Below are positions 16,668-24,506 of a DNA stretch of 47,648 nucleotides, piece by piece. The translations under genes and the position numbers were made by a program. The DNA is from Sphingomonadales bacterium (GTDB taxonomy: Bacteria; Pseudomonadota; Alphaproteobacteria; Sphingomonadales; Sphingomonadaceae), in assembly GCA_025362295.1 (NCBI GenBank), contig JANYGX010000030.1, forward strand, positions 1-47,648. The letters are read 5' to 3'. The notes below the pieces were generated by a model. It did not search any database and was not told the origin of the DNA. It saw only the letters and a list, made by a program, of their open reading frames with translations. Position 1 is the first letter of the stretch; every line of letters starts with the position of its first letter.

Positions 16668-17278
16668 TGGAGACGGACGTGCGCGCTGCCCTTACGCAGA
16701 CATCAAAACGAACCCTCATGCGCGGTGATTACGATCTCAATCCTGACCACCGTGCAGAACAGTCGGCGCAGATTGCACTGAAACCCGCAGCTGTGCTGGT
16801 GCCGATTATGCAGCGCAAAACGGGCCTCACACTGCTCTTCACCAAGCGGACAGCAACTCTTAAACATCATGCCGATCAGGTGAGTTTTCCTGGTGGTCGG
16901 GTAGAGACGGCAGATGCAGATACTGTCGCCACGGCACTGCGCGAAGCCTATGAGGAAATAGGCCTGCCGCACCATAACGTCGACGTGATCGGCAGGCTTG
17001 ATGACTATGAAACCCGCACCGGCTTTCATATCGTGCCTATCGTTGGTTTTGTTGAACCGGATTTTGATATGGTGCTTAACCCGCATGAAGTGGCAGCTGT
17101 GTTCGAGGTGCCGCTCAGCCATGTCATCAACGCCGCCAATCACCAGCAAGGCACAGCATCCTTCAATGGTCGACCTGCGACATTTTATGAACTGCCTTAC
17201 GAAGGTTACAGGATATGGGGTGCCACGGCGGGTATTCTGGTCAACCTTGCGCATGTGCTCAATGGAACTCTGGCATGA
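16664..17278 (+). CDS. NUDIX hydrolase, CoA pyrophosphatase type
   Basis: This 204-residue cytosolic NUDIX enzyme probably cleaves coenzyme A or its derivatives to phosphopantetheine and 3',5'-ADP. The Nudix box runs from FPGGRVE (75-81) to REAYEEIGL (93-101). Immediately before it comes the KHHADQVSFPGG segment, characteristic of the CoA-pyrophosphatase subfamily. The conserved Gly, Arg and Glu residues are all present. It overlaps DUF1285 and cca by 4 bases each, so the three genes are translated as a coupled unit. ATG at 16664 is immediately followed by a second ATG, and either may be used. Confidence 0.92.
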   Translation: MMETDVRAALTQTSKRTLMRGDYDLNPDHRAEQSAQIALKPAAVLVPIMQRKTGLTLLFTKRTATLKHHADQVSFPGGRVETADADTVATALREAYEEIGLPHHNVDVIGRLDDYETRTGFHIVPIVGFVEPDFDMVLNPHEVAAVFEVPLSHVINAANHQQGTASFNGRPATFYELPYEGYRIWGATAGILVNLAHVLNGTLA

Positions 17279-18468
17279 CAGATAGAACGCAACCGTGGCT
17301 TGAGTGGCCCGGCTTTGCATCGGTTGTTGCGGCACTTGGTGCAGACAATATTCGTGTTGTTGGCGGTGCCGTGCGCGACGCGTGGCTTGGTTTGCCGGTA
17401 AGCGATGTTGATCTCGCAACCGTTCTTTTGCCGGATCAGGTGATCAAACGCTTGCAGGCAAAGCACCTGAAGGCCCTGCCAACCGGCATTGCGCATGGCA
17501 CCATTACAGCCGTGGCTGACCACCACAGTTTCGAGATCACAACGCTGCGCCGGGATGTTGCCACTGATGGACGACACGCGGATGTCGCTTTCACGGACAG
17601 CTGGCAAACCGATGCTGCGCGTCGGGATTTTACCATCAATGCGCTGTATATGGATTGTGCAGGCAAGATTTACGATTATTTCGGCGGCCTTGATGATTTG
17701 AAAACGGGTCGTGTCCGTTTCATTGATGACGCCACCAAGCGGATTGAAGAAGACGCGTTGCGCATCATGCGGTTTTTTCGCTTCAATGCCCGCTTTGGTG
17801 CGGCTGATCTGGATGCTGCAGGTCTGGCTGCCTGTGCCCGGCAGGCCAACCATTTGATGGCGCTTAGCCGTGAGCGCATTCGTGATGAGCTTTTAAAAAT
17901 GCTTGCTGTGCTTGACCCTGTGCCAACAATTGAAGTTATGATTACGCACGGTATATTCAAGCCGTTTTTGCCGGAGGTGCATTCAGCATCTGGGCTTCAT
18001 AAGCTTATTGAAGCCGAACACAGGCTGGATGATATTGCCGTGCTACGTCGATTGTTTGTGCTGTTGCCCCGTAGTGCCGCCATCTGCGAAGACGTGGCCC
18101 TGCGCTTGAAGTTTTCTCTTAAAGAGCGCCAACGGCTGGTGGCAATGGCAGGCGAAGAATTGTGTGCTGTGGCGCCAGACCCGCACACAATCCGCAAACT
18201 CATTTACCAACTGGGCCGGGAGAGATTCATTGATCAGCTGATTTTACGCACGCCTTCAAAAGAACTGTATGAGCAGGCGCAAGCTTGGGATATTCCAAAA
18301 CTACCCATCAAAGGCGGCGATCTGATTGCAAACGGTGTAGCCGCAGGCCCCGACGTTAGCCGCATACTGGCTTTAATTGAGAACGACTGGATTGATGCTG
18401 ATTTTCCGGATGGAAAAGCAATTTTAGTGGATATGGCGCGTGTTTACATCAAAAACCACAAAGAATAA
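17275..18468 (+). CDS. cca: CCA-adding tRNA nucleotidyltransferase
   Basis: This 397-residue class II nucleotidyltransferase adds or repairs the CCA 3' end of tRNAs. The catalytic head has VGGAVRDAWLG followed by the metal-binding DxD in SDVDLAT. The conserved RRDFTINALYMD and EDALRIMRFFRF blocks follow, the latter being the RNA-binding neck. No HD phosphohydrolase domain is evident in the C-terminal part. An upstream frame extension to 17215 is rejected: the ATG at 17275 overlaps the NUDIX stop as ATGA, and the protein aligns from there. It is the last gene of the DUF1285 operon. No clear terminator follows before the accessory insert. Confidence 0.95.
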   Translation: MTDRTQPWLEWPGFASVVAALGADNIRVVGGAVRDAWLGLPVSDVDLATVLLPDQVIKRLQAKHLKALPTGIAHGTITAVADHHSFEITTLRRDVATDGRHADVAFTDSWQTDAARRDFTINALYMDCAGKIYDYFGGLDDLKTGRVRFIDDATKRIEEDALRIMRFFRFNARFGAADLDAAGLAACARQANHLMALSRERIRDELLKMLAVLDPVPTIEVMITHGIFKPFLPEVHSASGLHKLIEAEHRLDDIAVLRRLFVLLPRSAAICEDVALRLKFSLKERQRLVAMAGEELCAVAPDPHTIRKLIYQLGRERFIDQLILRTPSKELYEQAQAWDIPKLPIKGGDLIANGVAAGPDVSRILALIENDWIDADFPDGKAILVDMARVYIKNHKE

Positions 18469-18582
18469 CCTGCGAAATATTCCCATCCCTAACGAGCGAA
18501 TACAACACGCGTCAATGCTGTGCTTGGCAAGCTTGTGACAGGCGGGGAGGTTTGAGGGGCTAGAGACTCGACCAGAGCTTTC

Positions 18583-20134
18583 TTATATCAAACCCAGCTG
18601 CTTGTCCGCATCACCCTTCGCCACGGCGGATTTCACCGCATCCGTGCGCGCCATGGGCAGGTCGAGTCGTTTGCCGCGTGAGCTTGCCATATCGAACAGT
18701 TCGGCGACGGTAATCACTTGCAGGCGGTCGTCTTCGCGGTTGAGCAGCGGGTGCCTGAACTTGCCTGCTGCTGCGATTTCGTCGCGCATCGATTTGGTTG
18801 GCAGGTCGGTGCAAATGAGAAAACCAAACTCAGCCTTTTCGCGCAGGCGGTCCGAATTAAGCGTGGCGAGATCGGAGCGCTTTGTGGTGCCTGATTTGAC
18901 CTGAAAAATCGCTTTGCCGTTGGTGTCTTTATCAAGCAGAAAATAGGCGATGCCGTCGATGCCGCCATCGGCACCTTTCTTTTCGTTGATCCGCGCCTGA
19001 TTGCGCGAGAAGGTGAGCACCGCCCATTTCTCGAACTCCTTGCGCGTCTTGTCATCCTTACGATTGGCGAGCAGCATCGCGCTTTCAAGGTCGCGCGGCA
19101 CACCGTCGAGCTTGATGTCCGCCTCAATCGCGGGCCAATCGTCCTTATACGTATCGGCAAAGCGTTTGAGGATCAGGGCGATCGATTGATAGGTGATGTC
19201 GATCCCGATCCAGCGGCGACCCAGCCGCTGTGCCACCGCAACACTGGTGCCGCAGCCGCAATAGGCATCGAGCACGACATCGCCCTCGTTCGACGACTTC
19301 TTGATGATACGTTCGAGCAGCGCTACGGGTTTCTGGGTGGGGTAGCCCATTCGCTCTTTAGCAGTCGGCTGAATATGCTGGAGTTCGAAGACGTCGTGAC
19401 AAGCAACGCCCTTGTTTTCGCCTTTCCGCTTGATGTAGTTGCCATCCTCATCCTTGAGGCGGACGAGCTTGCCGTCGATTACACCGCGAACCGTGTCCTC
19501 GATGGCCTCGGGTTTAGCATATCCCTGATACTGGACGTTGAAGGTTCGATCCTTCTTGCTCTTCCCATAAAACAAAATCACGTCGTGCATCCGCTGAAAG
19601 TTCGACGACGCGTTGCTCCAACGCTTGTACCACCAAACGATCTCGTTGACGAAATCACCGCCTTGCCGGTCTGAAACGAAAATGGTGTCGCAAACCAGTT
19701 TGAGATAGTGCGAGGCGGTCGGGTCGCAGTGGAGGTAGAAGCTGCCGGTGGGTTTGAGGACGCGGTGGATTTCGACGATGCGCAGCGTCATGTGGACCAG
19801 ATAGGCGAGCAATGAGCCGCGCCCGAGCACCGCTTCCAGCCCGCGGATCAGCGCGACCGTCTGTTCGGTCCAGCGCGTCTCGCCGACCTTTCCCATTCAG
19901 CCGTTCGATATCGAGGATATAGTCGATTCCCTCGACCGCCTCATCGCCCCAGTTCCACGTATCGACAAAGGCCTGCGCCTGCGCGCGATCCTCGCTGCCC
20001 TGGTTGTTATAAATCTGGAAATAGTTGCGCTTCGAATTGAACGGCGGATCAATGTAACACAAGTCCACGCTGTCGCGCAGCACCTTGCGCCGCAACACAT
20101 CAAGATTGTCGCCATAATAAAGCTGGTTATTCAT
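18583..20134 (-). pseudogene. Adenine methyltransferase fused to Mrr-like nuclease, frameshifted
   Basis: This is a beta-class (motif IV before motif I) adenine-N6-type DNA methyltransferase in two frames. The first 82 codons (20134 to about 19889) contain the catalytic DPPF (residues 29-32). The frame then changes within AATGGGAAAGG (about 19888-19896), and the remaining ~435 codons continue in the +1 frame. That part carries TQKP and the SAM-binding DAYCGCGTS motif, then a PD-(D/E)xK tail with GADGGIDG (Asp310 and Asp314 of the second part) and FQVKSG (Gln332, Lys334), as in Mrr-type nucleases. One extra base explains the break. The second part has an ATG at the junction but no ribosome site. 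The reconstructed protein is about 517 residues, a single-chain restriction-modification enzyme. Its ATG overlaps the upstream abi stop by 4 bases. Base composition is G+C rich (40 of 60 at 18601-18660). Confidence 0.8.
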
Positions 20135-21048
20135 ATGCCAACGCCGCTCCATAAATTTGAATTGATCCAATCGGTGGGAAATCCCATTTCCACTGATTGT
20201 CCGCTCGGGAGTGTCGCCATCAAGGTTTTCAAGCGTTCGCCCCAATCATTGCCGGGTTCTGCCCGAGTGAGAATATATTGAAGCATCGCAACAGTGTTGT
20301 AGAGCCGCTTTGGCATCGCATGGTTGACTGTTTCAGCAAGCTCGGGTGGTTCTTTTTTTGGCAAAGTGTATGTCGCACTGAGCTGTCGGTTCCAAAGGCG
20401 GCCATGATGCGCGCAAATGTTCCTGACGATTGCGAGCTGGTGGACGAACGTGACGAAAATGCGTTCATCGATGTGAAAAGGTGCGGCAATCTTTTGACGA
20501 AGCTTCGGCTCTTTCAGGGTCGCATACCACTGCGACAGCAAGCCAAACGACAACAATTCGGCAGCCATCCACACTGGCGGTCGCTGCGGCCCCGAATAGT
20601 GCGTCTTGTAGTGGAGGATGAACGTATCTCTCGACCGACTCACTTCTCGATCCAGCTTAGCACAATTTTGAGCGAATTTCTCGTCATCTGCATAATGCGC
20701 TGAATCAACATAGCCAAACGCCCCGCCCAGCATCGCAAGCTGATAGGCCCAACTTCCCCGCACAGCGATTTCGACGCGTTCGATGGCGTCGAGGACGAGC
20801 AAACGGAGCCTGCGATCAAACTCATAAAGTTCCAGCACATTTTCAAAACTTGTGCCGGGTTTGAACCTTGGGCCAGCTTGTCCTTTGGGATATTCGAACG
20901 GGAACCAATAAGCGCTTAGGCGGTAATAGCTAATATGTTGCAAACTATGCTCGGCCAGCGCGTGGTTGGCTATGATCATGTCCTTACCGATCAGTTTGTT
21001 GATCTGATCCGTAATAGGGAGCGCGGGTTTTGTGTATGGGGGCTTCAC
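20131..21048 (-). CDS. Abi_2 / AbiD-AbiF family abortive-infection protein
   Basis: This 305-residue helical cytosolic protein is of the Abi_2 family (AbiD/AbiF/AbiJ-like), which belongs to the HEPN superfamily. The N-terminal signature covers TKPALPITDQINKLI and ISYYRLSAYWFPF, followed by the FDRRLRLLVLDAIERVEIAVR block. The putative RNase motif is R209-N-I-C-A-H214 in the VRNICAHHGRLWNR segment, fitting HEPN R-x4-6-H. I chose GTG at 21048 because GGGAGG (complement of 21055-21060) lies 6 bases upstream. An ATG at 21102 would add 18 unconserved residues that cross a G6/T7 tract. Its stop overlaps the methyltransferase ATG (ATGA), so the two are coupled. Family members block phage growth by growth arrest; here this is inferred. 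Confidence 0.88.
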   Translation of the reverse strand: MKPPYTKPALPITDQINKLIGKDMIIANHALAEHSLQHISYYRLSAYWFPFEYPKGQAGPRFKPGTSFENVLELYEFDRRLRLLVLDAIERVEIAVRGSWAYQLAMLGGAFGYVDSAHYADDEKFAQNCAKLDREVSRSRDTFILHYKTHYSGPQRPPVWMAAELLSFGLLSQWYATLKEPKLRQKIAAPFHIDERIFVTFVHQLAIVRNICAHHGRLWNRQLSATYTLPKKEPPELAETVNHAMPKRLYNTVAMLQYILTRAEPGNDWGERLKTLMATLPSGQSVEMGFPTDWINSNLWSGVGI

Positions 21049-21077
21049 TTCGAGCCTCCCGCATCCAGCAAAAACAT

Positions 21078-21125
21078 AAAAAAAGACCCCCCTGGTGCGC
21101 ATACCGTAGCAGAGGCGTGGGAGGT
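21078..21125 (-). terminator. Attenuator-like hairpin plus T-tract in the abi leader
   Basis: On the minus strand ACCTCCC (complement of 21119-21125) can pair with GGGGGGT (complement of 21086-21092) across a loop of about 26 bases, with one G-U pair. C and then seven T (21078-21084) follow directly. This has the layout of a rho-independent terminator placed between the likely promoter and the abi start codon. The G6 and T7 runs are also slippage-prone. Confidence 0.45.
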
Positions 21126-21137
21126 TCTGTTATTTGC

Positions 21138-21166
21138 GTCGTAAGACAAACGGTCTCGATTGTCAA
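21138..21166 (-). promoter_or_regulatory. Candidate promoter of the abi-methyltransferase operon
   Basis: On the minus strand TTGACA (complement of 21161-21166) is followed after 17 bases by TACGAC (complement of 21138-21143). The -35 is perfect and the -10 is weak. Transcription would start about 80 bases upstream of the abi GTG and pass through the terminator-like hairpin. Confidence 0.5.
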
Positions 21167-21181
21167 TCTTTTTCGAGATAA

Positions 21182-21320
21182 CGACAACCGCCTGTGCCTG
21201 CGCGCGGTCTTCGCTGCCCTGATTGTTAAAAATCTGTAAATAATTGCGCTTGGAATTGAACGGAGAATTAATACAGCGCAAGTCCACGCTGTCAGTAAGG
21301 TACCTTGCGCTGTAGCATAT
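21182..21320 (-). pseudogene. Decayed duplicate of the methyltransferase 5' segment
   Basis: This 139-base stretch aligns with 19963-20100 of the methyltransferase gene, in the same orientation, at about 80 percent identity by my manual alignment with one 1-base indel. Translated, it reads DSVDL-RCINSPFNSKRNY-LQIFNNQGSEDRAQAQA, against DSVDL-CYIDPPFNSKRNY-FQIYNNQGSEDRAQAQA in the full gene. The catalytic DPPF has become NSPF. It has no start context and no downstream methyltransferase sequence. Together with the full gene it brackets the abi gene as an imperfect direct repeat. Confidence 0.85.
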
Positions 21321-21347
21321 CCACAAACTGTCGGAGACCACTCGCCC

Positions 21348-22349
21348 CTACTCCGCTGCTAGCAATACCTTCGCATCCTGCCGTTTATCAAACGAACCCC
21401 ACACTTCGTTCCAATTGCCGCGTGTGGCCGCTTTGGAATATTCGGTTGAACGCGTCTCGAAGAAGTTGGCGTGTTCGACGCCGCTGAGCAGCGGTTGCAG
21501 CCAGGGCAGGGGGTGGTCTTCGATCATGTAGATGGGCTTGAGGCCAAGTTGCTTCAAGCGCCAGTCGGCCACGTAGCGCACGTAGCGCTTGATGTCCTTT
21601 GGCGTCATGCCGGCCACTGGGCCCATTTCAAACGCGAGGTCGATGAACGCATCTTCCAGCCGCACCACGCGCTGGCAACAATCGGCGATATCATCACGCA
21701 AGGCCGGCGTCATCACATCGGTTTCCGCGCAGAAAGCGTGGAAGAGTTTGATGATGCCTTCGCAGTGCAACGTTTCGTCGCGCACAGACCAGCTCACAAT
21801 CTGCCCCATGCCTTTCATCTTGTTGAAGCGCGGAAAGTTCATCAGCATGGCAAAGCTTGCAAACAGTTGCAGCCCCTCGGTGAAGCCGCCGAACATGGCG
21901 AGCGTGCGGGCAATGTCAGCGTTGGTATCAACGTTGAACTGACTCATATACTCGTGCTTGTCCTTCATTTCCGAATAGCGCAGAAACGCTGAATATTCCG
22001 CCTCCGGCATCCCGATGGTATCAAGCAGATGCGAGTAGGCGGCGATGTGCACCGTCTCCATATTGCTGAACGCTGCTAGCATCATTTTCACTTCTGTTGG
22101 CTTGAACACGCGGCCATATTTTTCGTGATAGCAATCCTGCACCTCGACATCGGCCTGGGTGAAGAAGCGGAAAATTTGGGTGAGCAAACTGCGCTCGGTG
22201 TCCGTGAGCTTTTGCGCCCAATCGCGGCAATCCTCACCCAGCGGCACCTCTTCCGGCATCCAGTGCACCTGCTGCTGGCGTTTCCAGAAATCAAATGCCC
22301 ATGGGTAGGAGAAGGGCTTGTAGGATTTTGAGGCTTCGAGAAGAGACAT
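21348..22349 (-). CDS. nrdB: Ribonucleoside-diphosphate reductase beta subunit (class Ia)
   Basis: NrdB holds the di-iron-tyrosyl radical cofactor of aerobic ribonucleotide reductase. In the 333-residue protein the first metal ligand is Asp67. The NMETVHIAAY block gives Glu98, His101 and the radical Tyr105 in the correct E-x2-H-x3-Y spacing, and RDETLHCEG supplies a second Glu/His pair. The C-terminal tail that docks to NrdA ends in LLAAE. It is transcribed after nrdA on the same strand with a 114-base gap. The accessory abi/methyltransferase insert begins immediately after its stop. Confidence 0.96.
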   Translation of the reverse strand: MSLLEASKSYKPFSYPWAFDFWKRQQQVHWMPEEVPLGEDCRDWAQKLTDTERSLLTQIFRFFTQADVEVQDCYHEKYGRVFKPTEVKMMLAAFSNMETVHIAAYSHLLDTIGMPEAEYSAFLRYSEMKDKHEYMSQFNVDTNADIARTLAMFGGFTEGLQLFASFAMLMNFPRFNKMKGMGQIVSWSVRDETLHCEGIIKLFHAFCAETDVMTPALRDDIADCCQRVVRLEDAFIDLAFEMGPVAGMTPKDIKRYVRYVADWRLKQLGLKPIYMIEDHPLPWLQPLLSGVEHANFFETRSTEYSKAATRGNWNEVWGSFDKRQDAKVLLAAE

Positions 22350-22397
22350 GTGGTTTCCTTTTGATTACTAGAATTATTTAGATCAGAACTTTAAAAA

Positions 22398-22455
22398 GTC
22401 ATCCTGCGTAAAATGTGCACTGTGCCCTTAGGGTTCGGCTCTAAGCTTGAATGAC
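22398..22455. other. Nested inverted repeats in the nrdA-nrdB gap
   Basis: An outer GTCAT/ATGAC pair (22398-22402 with 22451-22455) encloses CTTAG/CTAAG (22427-22431 with 22441-22445). There is no T-run. This could be a weak processing or attenuation structure between nrdA and nrdB, or a decayed palindromic repeat. Confidence 0.3.
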
Positions 22456-22463
22456 GGTGTGAA

Positions 22464-24323
22464 TTACTGACACGCCAAACACTCATCATAGTTTTTCACC
22501 TCAACCTCAATCTGCGGCCGCTCGATGGTGTTGTCGGCCTCGACCCCACCGGCAAAGCCAGCGCGCTGGATCGATTTGGATCGGCAGTAGTAGAGCGATT
22601 TGATCCCAGTTTCCCAAGCGCGAAAGTGCAGCATGAGCAAATCCCACTTTTCGATATCGGCTGGCAGGAACAGGTTGAGAGAGGTCGCTTGGCAAATATA
22701 AGGTGTGCGGTCAGCGGCGAGCTCCAGCAGCCAGCGCTGGTCGATCTCGAAGGCGGTTTTGAAGGTGGCTTTTTCGTCTGCGTCGAGAAAATCGAGATGC
22801 TGCACGGAGCCTTCGTTTTCCAGAATCGAGTTCCACACGACTTCCTGGTTGCGGCTTTTTTCGATCAGCACGCGCTCTAGGTGCGGGTTGCGAATGACAA
22901 AGGAACCGGACAGGGTCTTATGGGTGTAAATGTTCGCAGGAATCGGCTCGATGCAGGCAGCAGCGCCGCCAGCGATAATGGATATCGAAGCCGTCGGTGC
23001 AATGGCAAGCTTGTGCGAAAAACGCTCCATGGCACCAGCATCCTGCGCATCCGGGCAGGCGCCGCGCTCGGCGGCGAGCGTCATCGAGGCCTCATCGGCT
23101 TTTTGCTTGATGTGCTTGAACATTTTGAGGTTCCAGCTCTTCGCCAGCGCGGATTCAAAAGGAATGTTGCGCGCCTGATAGAAGCTGTGCAGACCCATCA
23201 CCCCAAGCCCTATTGAGCGTTCGCGCATGGCAGCGTATTTAGCGCGCGCCATTGTTTCAGGCGCACGGTCGATAAAGTCCTGCAGCACATTGTCGAGGAA
23301 GCGCATGATGTCTTCTACGAAGCCCTTTTCAGTGGACCATTGATCCCAGGTTTCAAAATTCATGGATGACAGGCAACACACCGCTGTGCGACTCTTGCCG
23401 AGGTGATCGCGACCAGTGGCGAGTGTGATTTCCGAGCACAGGTTGGAGGTGGTTACCTTCAGCCCAAGCTCCTGCTGATGCTTGGCCATGGTGCGGTTCA
23501 CGGTATCGACATAGATGATATAGGGCTCGCCGGTTGCCAGACGGGTTTCGACAATCTTCTGAAACAAGCTGCGCGCATCAACCTCGCCGCGCTTCTCGCC
23601 GGTTTTTGGTGATACCAGATTGAAGCTTGAGCCGCTGCGCACGGCTTCCATAAACGCATCGGTGATCAGCACACCGTGATGCAAATTGAGCGCCTTGCGG
23701 TTGAAATCGCCTGATGGCTTGCGAATTTCCAAGAATTCTTCAATTTCTGGATGGTTGACATCGAGATAGACAGCCGCGGAGCCGCGCCGGAGCGAGCCTT
23801 GCGAAATGGCAAGTGTGAGTGAGTCCATCACCCGTACAAACGGCACGATGCCGCTGGTTTTGCCGTTAAGGCCAACTGGCTCGCCAATGCCGCGCACATT
23901 GCCCCAATAGGTGCCAATGCCACCACCGCGCGAGGCCAACCAGACGTTTTCGTTCCAGGTTTCGACGATGCCATCAAGGCTGTCATCAACCGAATTGAGG
24001 TAGCAGGAAATTGGCAGGCCGCGCCCGGTTCCACCGTTGGACAGCACTGGTGTGGCCGGCATGAACCACAGCTTCGAAATATAATCATATAGGCGCTGTG
24101 CATGTGCCGCGTCATCGGCATAAGCTGCTGCCACACGAGCAAAGAGGTCCTGATACGCTTCTCCCGGAAGCAAGTAGCGATCTTTCAATGTGTCTTTGCC
24201 AAATTCTGTCAACAGTGCATCGCGGCTGGCATCGGTTTGAATGGGAAACCGGTACCGCAAATGGCTTGCGGCAGCCATATCGGCGCCGTTGTGTGTGTCT
24301 TGTGTGCCTGAAGTAAAATCCAT
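22464..24323 (-). CDS. nrdA: Ribonucleoside-diphosphate reductase alpha subunit (class Ia)
   Basis: This is the catalytic subunit that reduces ribonucleoside diphosphates in the cytosol. The 619-residue protein has the first redox Cys107 in GLPISCYLNS, the NLCSEI segment, and the TAVCCLSSMNFETW region. The C-terminal thioredoxin-reacting pair is Cys615/Cys618 in DECLACQ. There is no N-terminal ATP-cone: after a short tail the chain enters the alpha-helical NrdA core directly. Activity-site feedback by dATP should therefore be absent or handled elsewhere. AAGGA lies 8 bases before the ATG at 24323. A leader of up to ~180 bases upstream carries DnaA-like and NrdR-like boxes. Confidence 0.95.
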   Translation of the reverse strand: MDFTSGTQDTHNGADMAAASHLRYRFPIQTDASRDALLTEFGKDTLKDRYLLPGEAYQDLFARVAAAYADDAAHAQRLYDYISKLWFMPATPVLSNGGTGRGLPISCYLNSVDDSLDGIVETWNENVWLASRGGGIGTYWGNVRGIGEPVGLNGKTSGIVPFVRVMDSLTLAISQGSLRRGSAAVYLDVNHPEIEEFLEIRKPSGDFNRKALNLHHGVLITDAFMEAVRSGSSFNLVSPKTGEKRGEVDARSLFQKIVETRLATGEPYIIYVDTVNRTMAKHQQELGLKVTTSNLCSEITLATGRDHLGKSRTAVCCLSSMNFETWDQWSTEKGFVEDIMRFLDNVLQDFIDRAPETMARAKYAAMRERSIGLGVMGLHSFYQARNIPFESALAKSWNLKMFKHIKQKADEASMTLAAERGACPDAQDAGAMERFSHKLAIAPTASISIIAGGAAACIEPIPANIYTHKTLSGSFVIRNPHLERVLIEKSRNQEVVWNSILENEGSVQHLDFLDADEKATFKTAFEIDQRWLLELAADRTPYICQATSLNLFLPADIEKWDLLMLHFRAWETGIKSLYYCRSKSIQRAGFAGGVEADNTIERPQIEVEVKNYDECLACQ

Positions 24324-24421
24324 CGCCTAAGTCCTTTTTGTGCGTGCCGATTTTTATCGGTCAATCTGTCTGTGTAGCATATCCGGCATGGGCTCGCTTG
24401 CCCTCATCTGATGTCTCCCCG

Positions 24422-24442
24422 ATATCCACAGACTGTGGACAA
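24422..24442. promoter_or_regulatory. Inverted pair of DnaA-box-like sites upstream of nrdA
   Basis: ATATCCACA (24422-24430) and the complement of TGTGGACAA (24434-24442), that is TTGTCCACA, each differ from the DnaA box TTATCCACA by one base. They face each other across 3 bases. DnaA regulation of nrdAB is established in E. coli; here it is inferred from the sequence only. Confidence 0.5.
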
Positions 24443-24506
24443 GAGAAAAAACGAGCCATACCATGTTCTTTTTTTGTTCACATTGCAAGTTTTGCAAAAT
24501 GTTGCC

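Noticed and set aside
16703-17419. A 238-codon frame antisense to the NUDIX and cca genes
   Set aside because: Both plus-strand genes are clear family members and coupled by ATGA overlap; the antisense frame is Cys/His-rich noise.
18583-19896. A free-standing 437-residue methyltransferase starting at ATG 19896
   Set aside because: It lacks the catalytic DPPF motif, has no ribosome site, and the preceding frame supplies the missing N-terminus up to the same codon. It is the 3' part of a frameshifted gene.
21045-21341. A 98-codon minus-strand frame as a real gene
   Set aside because: Its first half is a decayed copy of the methyltransferase segment and its second half runs through the abi promoter and leader. 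There is no start context.
24422-24442. A replication origin suggested by DnaA-like boxes
   Set aside because: There are only two boxes, with no AT-rich unwinding element beside a cluster and no dnaA, dnaN, hemE or parAB neighbours. Transcriptional control of nrdA is the simpler reading.
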